64,000 bases of DNA. Origin: Noviherbaspirillum aerium. GTDB taxonomy: Bacteria; Pseudomonadota; Gammaproteobacteria; Burkholderiales; Burkholderiaceae_D. Below, one piece after another: positions 9,783 through 17,994 of this stretch. The notes beneath the pieces are model-generated. The model saw only the letters and a program-made list of their open reading frames with translations, had not been told where the DNA came from and did no database searches. Numbering within the stretch: the stretch's first letter is position 1; every line of letters starts with the position of its first letter. The position numbers and the translations under genes were made by a program. The stretch lies in NCBI RefSeq assembly GCF_008929045.1, contig NZ_VFAH01000009.1, positions 172,126 to 236,125 on the forward strand. Direction: 5' to 3'.

Positions 9783-10373
9783 ATGAAAACCACACCCGCC
9801 GTGCTGCTCATGGCCGTGCTGCTGCCTCTCGCCGCGCATGCGCAGGAGCAAGGGCGCCAATCCCCGCCATCGTCCAATCCCGCCCCCGCCACACGCTCGG
9901 CCAAGCCGTCGCCGCAGCAGGCCAGCCTCTATCGGAGCACCAAGATCATCGGCGCCACGCTGCGCGACGCCAAGGACAGGAAGATCGGCAACATCAAGGA
10001 CCTGGTGCTGGACCGGGAGCGCGGCGAGATCGCGTATGCGGTCGTCAGCTTCGGCGGCGTCCTTGGCGTGGGACGCAAACTGCATGCGATTCCATGGCAG
10101 GCAATGGAACCGGGCGATGACGGGCGGCATTACATCCTGCATGCGGACCGGGAAACCATCAACCAGGCGCCCGCCTTCGACATGGCCCGGTGGCCCGACA
10201 TGGCGGACCCGAAATGGAGCGGCGAGATCGACCGTTACTGGAACCGGATGGTCGGACGCGGTCCCCTGAGCGGCGGCAAGCTGACTTCCGGCGTGCCCGC
10301 GCCGGGCGGCAGCGCGCCCGCCAGCGGTCCGGGCACCGGGCCGCGCAGCGATATGCAGAGCAGCGGACGCTGA
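9783..10373 (+). CDS. Secreted PRC-barrel domain protein
   Basis: A 196-residue protein with a clear Sec signal peptide (MKTTPAVLLMAVLLPLAAHA, cleavage before QEQ). Residues ~55-145 are a PRC-barrel domain (KIGNIKDLVLD, GEIAYAVVSFGGVLGVG, HAIPW). The C-terminal tail is Gly/Pro/Ser-rich. PRC barrels occur in RimM, photosynthetic reaction centres and stress proteins; the role of exported versions is unknown. ATG 9783 is chosen because GGAGG lies 6 nt upstream and it starts the signal peptide exactly. The next gene, 14 bp downstream, encodes a paralogue, and both end with a similar motif (RWPDMADPKW / HWPSMADPTW), indicating tandem duplication and probably one transcript. Confidence 0.85.
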   Translation: MKTTPAVLLMAVLLPLAAHAQEQGRQSPPSSNPAPATRSAKPSPQQASLYRSTKIIGATLRDAKDRKIGNIKDLVLDRERGEIAYAVVSFGGVLGVGRKLHAIPWQAMEPGDDGRHYILHADRETINQAPAFDMARWPDMADPKWSGEIDRYWNRMVGRGPLSGGKLTSGVPAPGGSAPASGPGTGPRSDMQSSGR

Positions 10374-10387
10374 AGAAGGAAAAACGC

Positions 10388-10807
10388 ATGGCGCAATCCC
10401 ATCCTCCGCCGGCGCGCCGGGTTCGCATCATCGGCGACAAGCCGCATTTCACCGGACCGGGGCCGCAGGTGATCGCGGCCGAATCCCTGCAGGGCGAAAA
10501 GGTCGTCAATCCGCGGGGCGACCGGCTCGGCGAGATTGAAGCCATCATGATCGATGTCCCCAGCGGCCGCATCGCCTATGCGGTGCTCTCCCACGGCGGC
10601 ATCATGGGCATCGGCGACAAGCTCTTCGCCATTCCTTGGGAAGCCTTCATCCTCGATGCCGAGCGGCGCTGCCTGGTGCTGGATATCGAGGAGGACAGGC
10701 TGCGCAGGGCGCCCGGCTTTGACAAGGCGCACTGGCCATCAATGGCGGACCCGACCTGGACCGCGGAGATTCACGACTACTATCGGGCCGCAGCGAAGGG
10801 CGATTGA
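10388..10807 (+). CDS. PRC-barrel domain protein, cytoplasmic paralogue
   Basis: A 139-residue PRC-barrel protein without a signal peptide. The core (RIAYAVLSHGGIMGIGDK, FAIPWEAF) closely matches the secreted protein encoded just upstream, and the tail HWPSMADPTWTAEIHDYY aligns with its paralogue. ATG 10388 follows AGAAGGA by 7 nt. Cotranscription with 9783-10373 is likely from the 14-bp gap. Function unknown; PRC-barrel proteins of this length are frequently encoded beside envelope-stress genes, as here. Confidence 0.82.
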   Translation: MAQSHPPPARRVRIIGDKPHFTGPGPQVIAAESLQGEKVVNPRGDRLGEIEAIMIDVPSGRIAYAVLSHGGIMGIGDKLFAIPWEAFILDAERRCLVLDIEEDRLRRAPGFDKAHWPSMADPTWTAEIHDYYRAAAKGD

Positions 10808-10901
10808 TCGTCGCATGGTGACGCCATGGCTGCGCGGCGCCGGGTCCCGGATTCGCCAAGCCGCGCCGCAGCGCCCTTCATGAGCGTCAGGCTCGCGCCC
10901 G

Positions 10902-10948
10902 GATGCACGTGATGCACGTGATGCACGTGATGCCCGGGGATGCCCGGG
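10902..10948 (+). repeat. Tandem short repeats
   Basis: GATGCACGT is repeated three times perfectly (10902-10928), followed by two copies of GATGCCCGGG (10929-10948). They lie in front of the damaged DUF421 gene and provide a run of in-frame ATG codons, so its true start is uncertain. Confidence 0.8.
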
Positions 10949-11451
10949 CTGTCGCAAGACCACGCCACTCGCCGCATGCGCAGTCATCCTATCGTTCTAT
11001 CGAACTCATCGTGCGCGGATCGGCGATGTACTGGTTCCTGTTCCTGATCTTCCGTTTCATCATCCGGCGCGACGTCGGATCGGTCGGGCTTGCCGACGTT
11101 CTGATCCAGGTCATCGTCGCAGACGCCTCGCAGAACGCGCTGGCGGGGAATACACCAGTATCAGCGACGGCATGGTGCTGGTGGCGACACTCATCTTCTG
11201 GAATGTGCTGCTGGACTGGGCCAGCTACCGCTTCGCCGCCTTTCGCCGCCTTTCGCCGCATGGCCGAGCCGAGGCCTCTTGAACTGGTGGAGAACGGGCG
11301 GCTGCTCAGGCGGAACATGCGCCGGGAATTCCTCAGCGGGGACGAACTCTGGAGCAAGCTGAGACAGGCGGGCATCGAGTCGCTTGATGAAGTCAAGCGC
11401 ATGTACATTGAATCGGACGGCCAGATCAGCGTGATCAGGCACAGGCGGTAG
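10903..11451 (+). pseudogene. DUF421 (YetF-type) membrane protein gene with two compensating frameshifts
   Basis: The frame is open for 182 codons but only its ends resemble DUF421. The N-terminal part (MYWFLFLIFRFIIRRD... ADASQNALAG) and the C-terminal part (MAEPRPLELVENGRLLRRN...) match the family. Between about 11148 and 11250 the family sequence (EYTSISDGMVLVATLIFW, then VLLDWASYRFAAFRR) is in another frame. One G seems to be missing from the G-run at 11145-11148, and an extra 10-bp copy of a TTTCGCCGCC repeat at 11241-11259 restores the frame. About 35 residues of the second membrane segment are therefore replaced by unrelated sequence. The intact protein would be a 3-helix membrane protein with a cytoplasmic domain. 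Sequencing error at the G-run is possible; the 10-bp duplication is less likely to be one. Confidence 0.75.
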
Positions 11452-11460
11452 AGTGGTATC

Positions 11461-11493
11461 ACCCTGACCGGCCGAGTCGGCGCCGGTCAGGGT
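11461..11493 (+). terminator. Hairpin after DUF421 gene
   Basis: ACCCTGACCGGC (11461-11472) pairs perfectly with GCCGGTCAGGGT (11482-11493) around a 9-nt loop, 10 bp past the stop. There is no T-run after it. Confidence 0.5.
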
Positions 11494-11498
11494 AGAAG

Positions 11499-11779
11499 CG
11501 CTCTATAGATCCGGCGCGAAAACAGGTTGGGCCGGATCTCCTCTCACCCTGGCCCTCACCCAGAGGTAGAGGGTGAAACCGGCGACCCAAAAATGAACCA
11601 TGTTTCGGATCGAATCTATAGAGCGGATTGCAGATGGATGGTCGGTCGCCTCGGCTTGTCTTGGGCGCCTGGCGGCATTGGTCGTCGCTGGTGTGGCCCG
11701 CCACACGGCGCTTCTCCCGCCTTGCCCTGCATCCCAAGGCAAACCGATGCTTCCGTACACTCATCCGCAATCCGCTCTA
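11499..11779. repeat. Nested inverted repeats (MITE-like mosaic)
   Basis: CGCTCTATAGAT (11499-11510) is the exact inverse of ATCTATAGAGCG (11614-11625). Overlapping the latter, 11619-11636 is the inverse of 11762-11779 (17 of 18 bp). The left block contains the dispersed repeat at 11540-11608. No transposase is present; the arrangement looks like small non-autonomous elements or stacked palindromic repeats. Confidence 0.6.
11540..11608 (-). repeat. Dispersed ~70-bp repeat, copy 1
   Basis: Read on the minus strand, this contains GGTTCATTTTT, then GGTCGC, CCTCTACCTCTGG and GAGGGCC-GGGTGAG in the same order and spacing as 33092-33160 on the plus strand. Both copies are intergenic. The inner CCTCTACCTCTGG...GAGGG part is the kind of palindromic repeat scattered in many proteobacterial genomes. 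Confidence 0.8.
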
Positions 11780-11828
11780 GGGAGCACGGAACCGTGGCAA
11801 GACAGCCCGGCTTCAGAAGCGTACGCAC

Positions 11829-11858
11829 AAAAAAAACAGGGCAATTCGCATTGCCCTG
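11829..11858 (-). terminator. Intrinsic terminator of the Ku gene
   Basis: On the minus strand CAGGGCAA-6 nt-TTGCCCTG is followed by eight T residues (plus-strand A-run 11829-11836). It lies about 115 bp after the Ku stop codon. Classic rho-independent form. Confidence 0.85.
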
Positions 11859-11974
11859 AAAGCCGAACATCACACAGCTTCGCCTCGGTACTACAAACCA
11901 TCATCCATACACCTGGTTCGACAGCCGTCCTTGTGTTGCGTTCTCGTTATCGGCCCGTCAACATGAAAATTATT

Positions 11975-12622
11975 TCAGCGCCGCCATGCATTGCGGCGGC
12001 GTGCCGCATGCGGCTGATGCGCTGCGCTGAAGCGGCGCACATCTGCCGCGCGCGGATGCATGCTGCGCTTGAGGATCTGCCCCAGGCAGGCATCGACAAG
12101 TTCATCGTCGGCATCGTCGAACAGATCATCGAGCTGTTCGACCCTGATTTCCGGCGAATTGCGAAAGCGCGGCGACTGTTCCGCCAGGGCCATCACGTCT
12201 TCCGGCAGGTAGCGCTCGTCGTGTACGCCGCTGAGCTCGATGCCTTCCGATACGGGAGCGGCCATCATGGCCAGCTCCTGCGCCTCGAGGAGGTCTTCTT
12301 CCGGCACGCCGAAGTGCGGGCGCGAACCGCTCTCGCTGCTCCAGCGCAGGGTGTTGAGCACCAGCGACTGGCCTTCCGGCACCAGCGCCGCAAGATGCTG
12401 GCGCGCCTGTATCACGACATAGGCGATGCCGATCTTGCCGCTTTGCTGCAGCGTCTCGCGCAGCAGCGCATAGGCCCGCTCGCCGCCAGGCGCGGGTTGC
12501 AGGTAATACGGCTTTTCAAAATAATCGAATGGGATTTCCTGAGCCTCCACGAATGCCAGGATATCCACGGCATGGGTGGGTCTTGCGTAGGTGCTTCGTC
12601 GTTCCGTGTCAGGCAGAATCAC
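11975..12622 (-). CDS. 5'-truncated Ku-type DNA end-binding protein
   Basis: A 215-residue protein matching the central and C-terminal part of bacterial Ku (HAVDILAFVEAQEIPFDYFE, KPYYLQPAPGGERAYALL, GKIGIAYVVIQARQHLAAL, SLVLNTLRW). Ku binds DNA ends as a ring dimer in non-homologous end joining, usually with LigD. Family members are 260-300 residues; here the first ~65-75 residues, including the start of the beta-barrel, are missing and no frame upstream supplies them. Unexpectedly the GTG at 12622 has a good AGGAAGGA 5 nt upstream, so the short form may still be translated. No ligD is in the window. It could be a decayed gene or a reduced variant. Confidence 0.75.
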   Translation of the reverse strand: MILPDTERRSTYARPTHAVDILAFVEAQEIPFDYFEKPYYLQPAPGGERAYALLRETLQQSGKIGIAYVVIQARQHLAALVPEGQSLVLNTLRWSSESGSRPHFGVPEEDLLEAQELAMMAAPVSEGIELSGVHDERYLPEDVMALAEQSPRFRNSPEIRVEQLDDLFDDADDELVDACLGQILKRSMHPRAADVRRFSAAHQPHAARRRNAWRR

Positions 12623-12845
12623 AATATTCCTTCCTGGATGTCATCAGCATTGAAAACAAGGCGGCTGCCTGATATTCCTTGCCTGTCCGGGCGGCGCCAC
12701 CTGCGACCTGCTGGCAGCTTGGCTGCCGGAGGCCATCCGCATCATGCAATGCGCAGGCGGGCGTCCCTCATCGTATTCTCGTACTCAGGTATTCATTACG
12801 CCGGAGAAGAGCCCCGGCGCATTTCCTTCATTGCCAACGCTGCTG

Positions 12846-13448
12846 TCAATGCACGTTCTTGCGCGAGCTCGACTTGCCGCCGGACTCCATGGCTTCGACT
12901 TCCTCGGTCTCGAGCGGAACGCCAAGCTCTTCATGCAGGGCCAGCTTGCGCTGCATCAGTTCATCGCCGAGATCGTCGAGGTCGAGGTCCGACTTCTTGA
13001 CCTTGGCGAACAGCTCCTTCTCTTCCTCTTCGATGTGGTGCTTCACATATTCGCCAAGCACGGTGAATTTGGCATCGTACAAATCATCGCCGGGCTGCAT
13101 CGCGGAGAGTTCGCTGATGAGCTGCTTGGCCGAGGCGTGCTCGACTTCGGCTTCATCCAGCAAGTCCATGTCCTCGATGGCATCGCGCGCGGCGGGATAG
13201 AAGATTTCCTCTTCGATCTGGGCATGGATGGTCAGCGCGGCACAGGCGGTTTCCACCAGCAACTGCTTTGCTTCCTCGTCCTCGTCGCCCTTGTCCTTCA
13301 TCTTTTCGAATTCGTCAAACAGATCGGTCACCATGCGGTGATCGGCGATCAGCAGCTTGATGGCGTCCATGCTGGCGGATTTCGATGCGGCTTGCTGAGC
13401 GGATTTCGAAGACTTCGAGGTGCTCTTGGATGTTGCGTTACGTGGCAT
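12846..13448 (-). CDS. Hemerythrin HHE domain protein
   Basis: A 200-residue protein with a Ser/Lys/Ala-rich N-terminal tail (residues 1-25) and a hemerythrin-like four-helix bundle. Likely iron ligands are in LLIADHRMV, LTIHAQIEEEIFYP, VEHASAKQ and YVKHHIEEEEKELF. Such domains bind di-iron and sense or scavenge oxygen, NO or peroxide; cytoplasmic. AGGAG lies 6 nt before the ATG. A strong sigma54-like promoter lies at 13488-13502, about 40 bp upstream. Acidic C-terminal region and a basic tail (SSSRKNVH) are seen. Ku lies downstream on the same strand, 223 bp away. Confidence 0.88.
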   Translation of the reverse strand: MPRNATSKSTSKSSKSAQQAASKSASMDAIKLLIADHRMVTDLFDEFEKMKDKGDEDEEAKQLLVETACAALTIHAQIEEEIFYPAARDAIEDMDLLDEAEVEHASAKQLISELSAMQPGDDLYDAKFTVLGEYVKHHIEEEEKELFAKVKKSDLDLDDLGDELMQRKLALHEELGVPLETEEVEAMESGGKSSSRKNVH

Positions 13449-13487
13449 GGTGATCTCCTATTGATTGGCTACGGTGCCGCTGGTATC

Positions 13488-13502
13488 GCAAGCTCCATGC
13501 CA
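13488..13502 (-). promoter_or_regulatory. Sigma54 promoter of hemerythrin gene
   Basis: Minus strand TGGCATGGAGCTTGC matches the RpoN consensus at every position except C6 to T. The GC element is 40 bp before the ATG at 13448, giving a leader of about 28 nt that contains the AGGAG ribosome binding site. Confidence 0.65.
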
Positions 13503-13631
13503 AGGTCGGAAGCGGCTCCGGGAGCCGGAAGCCGCCCGGCGCGGCGGCCGGAAAAGCGCGTTGGGCGGCATGGACGGGCGATTGCGGCTCCAAATTTGCA
13601 ATCGCCGGTAAGACCTACAGGGATAAATCTT

Positions 13632-14753
13632 TTACACGGCGTGTAGGAGTTGCATCGGCGCGATGGAAACGGCTTGCCGGGGAATGACGTGCAGCAATTC
13701 CAGCGCCGCCGCAACGACCTGCTGCGGCTCGACCTTGGTCAGGCAGTGATGATGTCCCTGCGGGCAGATGCTCTTGTAGCAGTTGCGGCAGGGAACGTCG
13801 TGGTAAAGCACCCGGCTTGCCACTTGCCACGGCGTATGCTGCGGATTCGTCAGCGCATACAGGTCGACCACCGGCGTGCCGAGCGCCGCGGCCAGGTGTG
13901 CGGGGCCGGTGTTGTTGGAGATAAGCAAGGGGGCCAGGGAAATGACGCCGCCGAGCTCTCCCAGGCTCAGTTTGCCCGCTAGCGAAAAGGTCTGCGGCAA
14001 GCCTTCGCGGATGCTGTCGATCAGCGCCGCTTCCTCACGGCTTCCGGTGAAGATCAGCGGGCAGTCGAGCCGCTCCGCGAGGGCTCGCGCCGCGGCTCTC
14101 CAGTGGGACGCAGGATAGCGGCGCGACTGCGCGGTGGCGCCGGGATGCATGACGATCCAGGGACGGCCCTCGCCAGACGCCTGGCCGGCGCCGATCGCGC
14201 CGAGCAGGTTGCGTGCGGCTTCCATGTCCTGCGGAGGTATCGCGAATGACATCCTTTCATCGGCGGTTGTCGCACCGATGCTGGCGACCAGGTCGAGCTG
14301 GCGCCGCACTTCATGACGCACCGTTTCCTCGGGCTCCGGATCGCGCACCCAGTGCGACAGCATCTGGTAGGGATTCTCGCGGCAGTGCGCCAGGCGCAGC
14401 GGTATGCCGGCCAGATAGCACATCATCGCCGCCGGCAGCGGATTCTGGCTGTAGACGGTGAAGATCACGGCGGCATCGTAAGCGTCGCCGGCCAGCCGCG
14501 CGATCATCTCCATGTCGTCGGCGGCCGAGTGGACCGAGCTGCTTTTCATCCATGGCGCGGCATACTCGATCACCGCATCGATTTCCGGCACATGCCTTGC
14601 CGCCGCGGCTCCGCTGGCGGAGGTAAGCAGGGTGATGCTGCTGCCCGGATGCGACTGCTTCAATGCCCGGATGGCAGGCGTGCTCATCAGGACGTCGCCC
14701 ATGTAGTCGAGGCGGATGCAGAGTATCCGCCGCACGTCATTCCATTGTTTCAT
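13632..14753 (-). CDS. Glycosyltransferase family 9 (heptosyltransferase-like)
   Basis: A 373-residue GT-B enzyme. Typical GT9 features are ILCIRLDYMGDVLMSTPAIRAL at the N-terminus, HPGATAQSRRYP at the sugar-nucleotide site, SNNTGPAHLAAALGTPVVDLY, and a C-terminal Cys cluster (CRNCYKSICPQGHHHC). Members transfer ADP-heptose or related sugars to LPS core or other glycans at the inner membrane. ATG 14753 is chosen for family fit; a TTG at 14789, directly after the stop of the upstream gene, would add 12 residues. It follows the GmhB-type phosphatase gene on the same strand, so heptose synthesis and transfer are coupled in one operon with the SDR and GT4 genes. Confidence 0.88.
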   Translation of the reverse strand: MKQWNDVRRILCIRLDYMGDVLMSTPAIRALKQSHPGSSITLLTSASGAAAARHVPEIDAVIEYAAPWMKSSSVHSAADDMEMIARLAGDAYDAAVIFTVYSQNPLPAAMMCYLAGIPLRLAHCRENPYQMLSHWVRDPEPEETVRHEVRRQLDLVASIGATTADERMSFAIPPQDMEAARNLLGAIGAGQASGEGRPWIVMHPGATAQSRRYPASHWRAAARALAERLDCPLIFTGSREEAALIDSIREGLPQTFSLAGKLSLGELGGVISLAPLLISNNTGPAHLAAALGTPVVDLYALTNPQHTPWQVASRVLYHDVPCRNCYKSICPQGHHHCLTKVEPQQVVAAALELLHVIPRQAVSIAPMQLLHAV

Positions 14754-14789
14754 GCTGTTCTGTTCTGGTTGGCTTGCCGGCTCGGGCAA

Positions 14790-15392
14790 TCACTGGCTTG
14801 CCGCTTCGCTGCCCGCATGGCCTTCCTTCTCGATGGAGGCAATCATGGTGGCGGCGGTGTAAAGATCGGGCGCGCTCAGGTGCGGCGTGCGCTGCGGCGA
14901 CATTTTCCATTCGGTCTCGTTGCCGTTGTCGATCAGCACGGTCTGGCAGCCGGCGCGGCGGCCGGCTTCGACATCATGCAGGATGTCGCCGATCATCCAG
15001 GAACGCGACACATCGATATCGAGTTCGCTGGCCGCGCGCAGCAGCATGCCCGGCATGGGCTTGCGGCAGGTGCACGGGACCGCATAGCGGCCGACCACGC
15101 CTTCCGGATGATGAGGACAGTAATAAAACCCGTCGAGGCGAACGCCGTACTGGGCGAGCAGGTCGGACAGGCGCTGATGGACGGGACCGAGCGCCGCTTC
15201 GGTGAACAGGCCTCTTGCCACGCCCGACTGGTTGGTGACGACGATCAGCGCAAAGCCGAGCTGCTGCAGGATCTGCAGCGCCTGCCCCGCATTCCAGGTC
15301 AGCTCGATCAGTTCGGGATTGACGTTGTAGGGAACGTCTTCGACGAGGGTGCCGTCCTTGTCGAGAAATATGGCGCGTTTGCTGGTTGTCAT
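14790..15392 (-). CDS. gmhB: D-glycero-D-manno-heptose 1,7-bisphosphate phosphatase-like HAD hydrolase
   Basis: A 200-residue HAD-IIIA phosphatase. The nucleophile motif is FLDKDGTLVEDVPYN, the second motif VVTNQSGVARG, and the Zn-binding loop CPHHPEG...CTCRKP is diagnostic of the GmhB/histidinol-phosphatase group; the acid motif is WMIGDILHDVEAG. GmhB removes the 7-phosphate during ADP-heptose synthesis in the cytoplasm. ATG 15392 is chosen because homology starts there; the frame continues upstream without domain support. The GT9 gene follows after 36 bp. Other ADP-heptose genes (gmhA, hldE, hldD) are not in the window, so this may be a second copy serving a capsule-type glycan. Symbol by family only. 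Confidence 0.82.
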   Translation of the reverse strand: MTTSKRAIFLDKDGTLVEDVPYNVNPELIELTWNAGQALQILQQLGFALIVVTNQSGVARGLFTEAALGPVHQRLSDLLAQYGVRLDGFYYCPHHPEGVVGRYAVPCTCRKPMPGMLLRAASELDIDVSRSWMIGDILHDVEAGRRAGCQTVLIDNGNETEWKMSPQRTPHLSAPDLYTAATMIASIEKEGHAGSEAASQ

Positions 15393-15510
15393 GATTCCGG
15401 TGCCGGCCTTGTTGATGATCACGGTGATGCAGTCGGATGCGGCGCGGCGGAGCAATGTCCCTGCCGCGCCGTGCCGCCTTCGATGCGTCATTGCTTCATT
15501 GCTTCACTGA

Positions 15511-16275
15511 TTACGGCCAGGAAGATTCCTGCATCGGCAGGACCATCACTTCCGGTATCACGGTCTGTTCCGGCAACAGCAGCACGCCCTTGACCGCCTT
15601 GGCGACATTCACCGGATCCTGCAGGGTATTGATGTCGATGTCGGGGAAGCGGTCGAGCAGGAAGGGCGTGCGCATGCCGCCCGCGAGCACCGCGGTGACC
15701 TTGATCTTCTGCGGACGCAGTTCCGCGTGCAGCGCATGCGACAGGCCGAGCAGGCCCCACTTGCTGGCGTGGTAGACCGAAGCGTTCGGCCAGGCGCGCT
15801 TGGCGGCGGTGGAGGCGATGTTGACGATCTGGCCGCCGCCCTTCATGTGGCGGGCTGCATATTTCGACAGCAGGAAGGGGCCGTACAGGTTGGTGCGCAT
15901 CACGCGGTCCCAGTCGTTGTATGTCAGTTCCTCGATGGGCAGCGTGACGTCGGTGCCGGCATTGTTGATGAGCACGTCGAGGCGGCCGAAGCGGCTGACC
16001 GTCTCTTCGATCGCACGCTCGGCGGCGACCGGGTCGCCGACATTGAAGCCGATCGCGTGCGTCTTGGCGCCGGCTTCCTCCAGCAGCGATGCCACGGTCT
16101 GCGCCTTGTCGAGGTTGAGGTCGCCCACCACCACCGTGGCGCCCGACGCGCTGAGCACATGGCACAGCGCTGCGCCGAGGCCGCTGGCGCCGCCGGTCAC
16201 GAGTACGATCTTGCCGGCAAGCTGCTGGGCTTCGTCCGGGTCTGCTACATAGCTGGATACTTTTACGTCGCTCAA
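15511..16275 (-). CDS. Short-chain dehydrogenase/reductase
   Basis: A 254-residue classical SDR. The cofactor motif is VTGGASGLGAAL, NNAG is present (DVLINNAGTDV), the catalytic Ser lies in VNIAST and the YxxxK motif is YHASK. NAD(P)-dependent oxidoreductase, substrate unknown. The N-terminal extension of about 18 residues is typical of soluble members. It lies between a GT4 gene and a GmhB-type phosphatase gene on the same strand with gaps of 153 and 118 bp, so it may modify a sugar or lipid intermediate of the same glycan; that link is positional only. Confidence 0.85.
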   Translation of the reverse strand: MSDVKVSSYVADPDEAQQLAGKIVLVTGGASGLGAALCHVLSASGATVVVGDLNLDKAQTVASLLEEAGAKTHAIGFNVGDPVAAERAIEETVSRFGRLDVLINNAGTDVTLPIEELTYNDWDRVMRTNLYGPFLLSKYAARHMKGGGQIVNIASTAAKRAWPNASVYHASKWGLLGLSHALHAELRPQKIKVTAVLAGGMRTPFLLDRFPDIDINTLQDPVNVAKAVKGVLLLPEQTVIPEVMVLPMQESSWP

Positions 16276-16428
16276 TTCCTACTCCGTCAAGTTGAACCTG
16301 TTGCCGAGACTACGCTGTCCAGGCTCGATGGTTGTTGATGCAAACGGCATCGCGATGCGATGCCACCGGATGTCTTCCGATCTCCTTGCGTTGGTGATTG
16401 AAGATTGCTTTGCGGGCTGTGCCGCTGC

Positions 16429-17718
16429 TTAGCCGCGCAGGCTCATTTCGCCCGCCGCGGCGATGCGCGGCTGTACCGCATAGGCGGCGGCCGGCTCCAG
16501 CACGCTTTCGTACACGGCAGCCATGTTGGATGCGACATTGCGCCAGGTGAAGTGCTGGTAGGCGCGGCGCATGCCGGCCCAGCCCATGCGCTGCGCGATG
16601 TGCGGATGACGATGCAGCCAGGCGAGTTTCTCGGCCAGCTGTTCGGGGTTGTTGGGTTCGACCAGGTAACCGGTCTCGCCGTCGACCACGGTGGTCTTGA
16701 TGCCGCCCACCGCGGTGCCTACCACCGGCGTGCCGCAGGCCATCGCTTCCACCGGCGTGATGCCGAAGGGCTCGTACCAGGGCGTGGTGACGAAGACATT
16801 GGCGGCGCTGTAGAAGTAGCGCAGCTGGGCCCGCTGCCGCTGGCCGGTGAAGGTCACGCATTGCTCGATGCCAAGTTCGCGCGTCAGCGCCATCAGGCGT
16901 CCGAGCTCCGGCGTGGCAACCGGATCGGGCTGTTCCGCATTGCCGCCCACCACCAGGAGGCGCACCGGCACCTGGTATTGATGGCGCAGGATGGCGGCGG
17001 CGCGGATCACATTGTCGACACCCTTGCGCGGCACCATGCGGCCCAGCTGCAGCACCACGAATTCATCATGGTCGAGCGCCAGCTGGCGGCGCGCATCCAG
17101 CGTTACCGGCCAGAATTCATCCGGATCGAAACCGCAGGGCACGACATCGATGCGGTCGCCGCGCGCGCCGTACAGCAATTCCATGTCGCGCTGATCCTGC
17201 GGACACTCGGCAATGATGCGGTCGGCCTCATGCATGAGCCGCTCCTCGATGGAGAAGCGCACATCGGGAAAGGCATCGGCTTCCTTCTGGCTCAGGCGGC
17301 GCACGCGGCCCAGCGCATGGAAGGTCATGACGAAGGGAATGCCGAGCGACTTGCGCACCTGCTGCGCCACCATGCCCGACATGAAGAAATTGGCATGCAG
17401 CAGGTCGTAGGGCACTTTCTCGCGTCGCGCGAAGCGGATCATGAAGCGGCCGAACTGTTCCATGAACGGCAGCATCTGTTCCTTGGGGATGTAATAGGCC
17501 GGACCCGCCGGCACATTGATGACGCGAATGCCCGGCAGCCAGTCAACCACCTGGTCCTGGGTTTCGCTATCGCGGCGCGTAAAGATGTCGACGAGATAGC
17601 CGAGCCTGGCGAGCTGCCGTGCCAGCTGGGCGACATAGACATTCTGTCCGCCGCTGTCGATGCTGCCGAGATGGGCCAAAGGGGAAGCGTGCTCGCTGAT
17701 GAGGGCAATTTTTCGCAT
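16429..17718 (-). CDS. Glycosyltransferase family 4
   Basis: A 429-residue GT-B retaining glycosyltransferase resembling MshA and sucrose-phosphate synthase-type enzymes. Motifs are GGQNVYVAQLARQLARLGY at the acceptor side, LGRMVPRKGVDNVIRA near residue 225, and the E-x7-E segment EPFGITPVEAMACGTPVVGT. Substrate unknown. First gene of a probable minus-strand run (GT4, SDR, gmhB, GT9). A sigma54-like site lies at 17763-17778, giving a leader of about 34 nt. No strong Shine-Dalgarno is visible before the ATG. Confidence 0.9.
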   Translation of the reverse strand: MRKIALISEHASPLAHLGSIDSGGQNVYVAQLARQLARLGYLVDIFTRRDSETQDQVVDWLPGIRVINVPAGPAYYIPKEQMLPFMEQFGRFMIRFARREKVPYDLLHANFFMSGMVAQQVRKSLGIPFVMTFHALGRVRRLSQKEADAFPDVRFSIEERLMHEADRIIAECPQDQRDMELLYGARGDRIDVVPCGFDPDEFWPVTLDARRQLALDHDEFVVLQLGRMVPRKGVDNVIRAAAILRHQYQVPVRLLVVGGNAEQPDPVATPELGRLMALTRELGIEQCVTFTGQRQRAQLRYFYSAANVFVTTPWYEPFGITPVEAMACGTPVVGTAVGGIKTTVVDGETGYLVEPNNPEQLAEKLAWLHRHPHIAQRMGWAGMRRAYQHFTWRNVASNMAAVYESVLEPAAAYAVQPRIAAAGEMSLRG

Positions 17719-17762
17719 GGTATTGATGTTGTGGAATTATTGATTCGCTGCATTGCATTCAA

Positions 17763-17778
17763 AGCAAATGATGTACCC
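17763..17778 (-). promoter_or_regulatory. Sigma54 promoter of GT4 gene
   Basis: Minus strand GGGTACATCATTTGCT keeps GG and GC 12 bp apart, with A5, C6 and TTGCT of the consensus. The GC element is 46 bp from the ATG at 17718. Confidence 0.55.
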
Positions 17779-17892
17779 AGCTCACCATTTCATTTCCTGC
17801 TTCGCATTGCCCAAGCCGTGCCTTGCTTTCCTTCGCAGTCAGGCAAGCAGTCCGGGAAGTCCAGCGCAAAATGTGTCGGGTAAAAAGTGCGC

Positions 17893-17929
17893 GCGCGTGT
17901 AAAAACTGCGACTGGGCGCGTGTAAAAAC
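17893..17929. repeat. Direct repeat, possible activator site
   Basis: GCGCGTGTAAAAAC occurs at 17893-17906 and 17916-17929 (centre spacing 23 bp, about two helical turns). It lies between two divergent sigma54-like promoters. TTTTACACG also occurs at 6012, 13630 and 62490. Confidence 0.5.
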
Positions 17930-17994
17930 ATAGACATGGTCCGGGGGAAGGACGTTTCCGATTTCCGCAGGTATGCGGCATCTTGTTTGCGATC

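Noticed and set aside
11600..13000. 466-codon plus-strand frame across repeats, Ku antisense and hemerythrin antisense
   Set aside because: Shadow of minus-strand Ku and hemerythrin genes, and it runs through non-coding repeats.
13633..13645. TACACGGCGTGTA palindrome as an activator site for the hemerythrin promoter
   Set aside because: It overlaps the last codons and stop of the GT9 gene, so it may reflect coding constraint; evidence is too weak.
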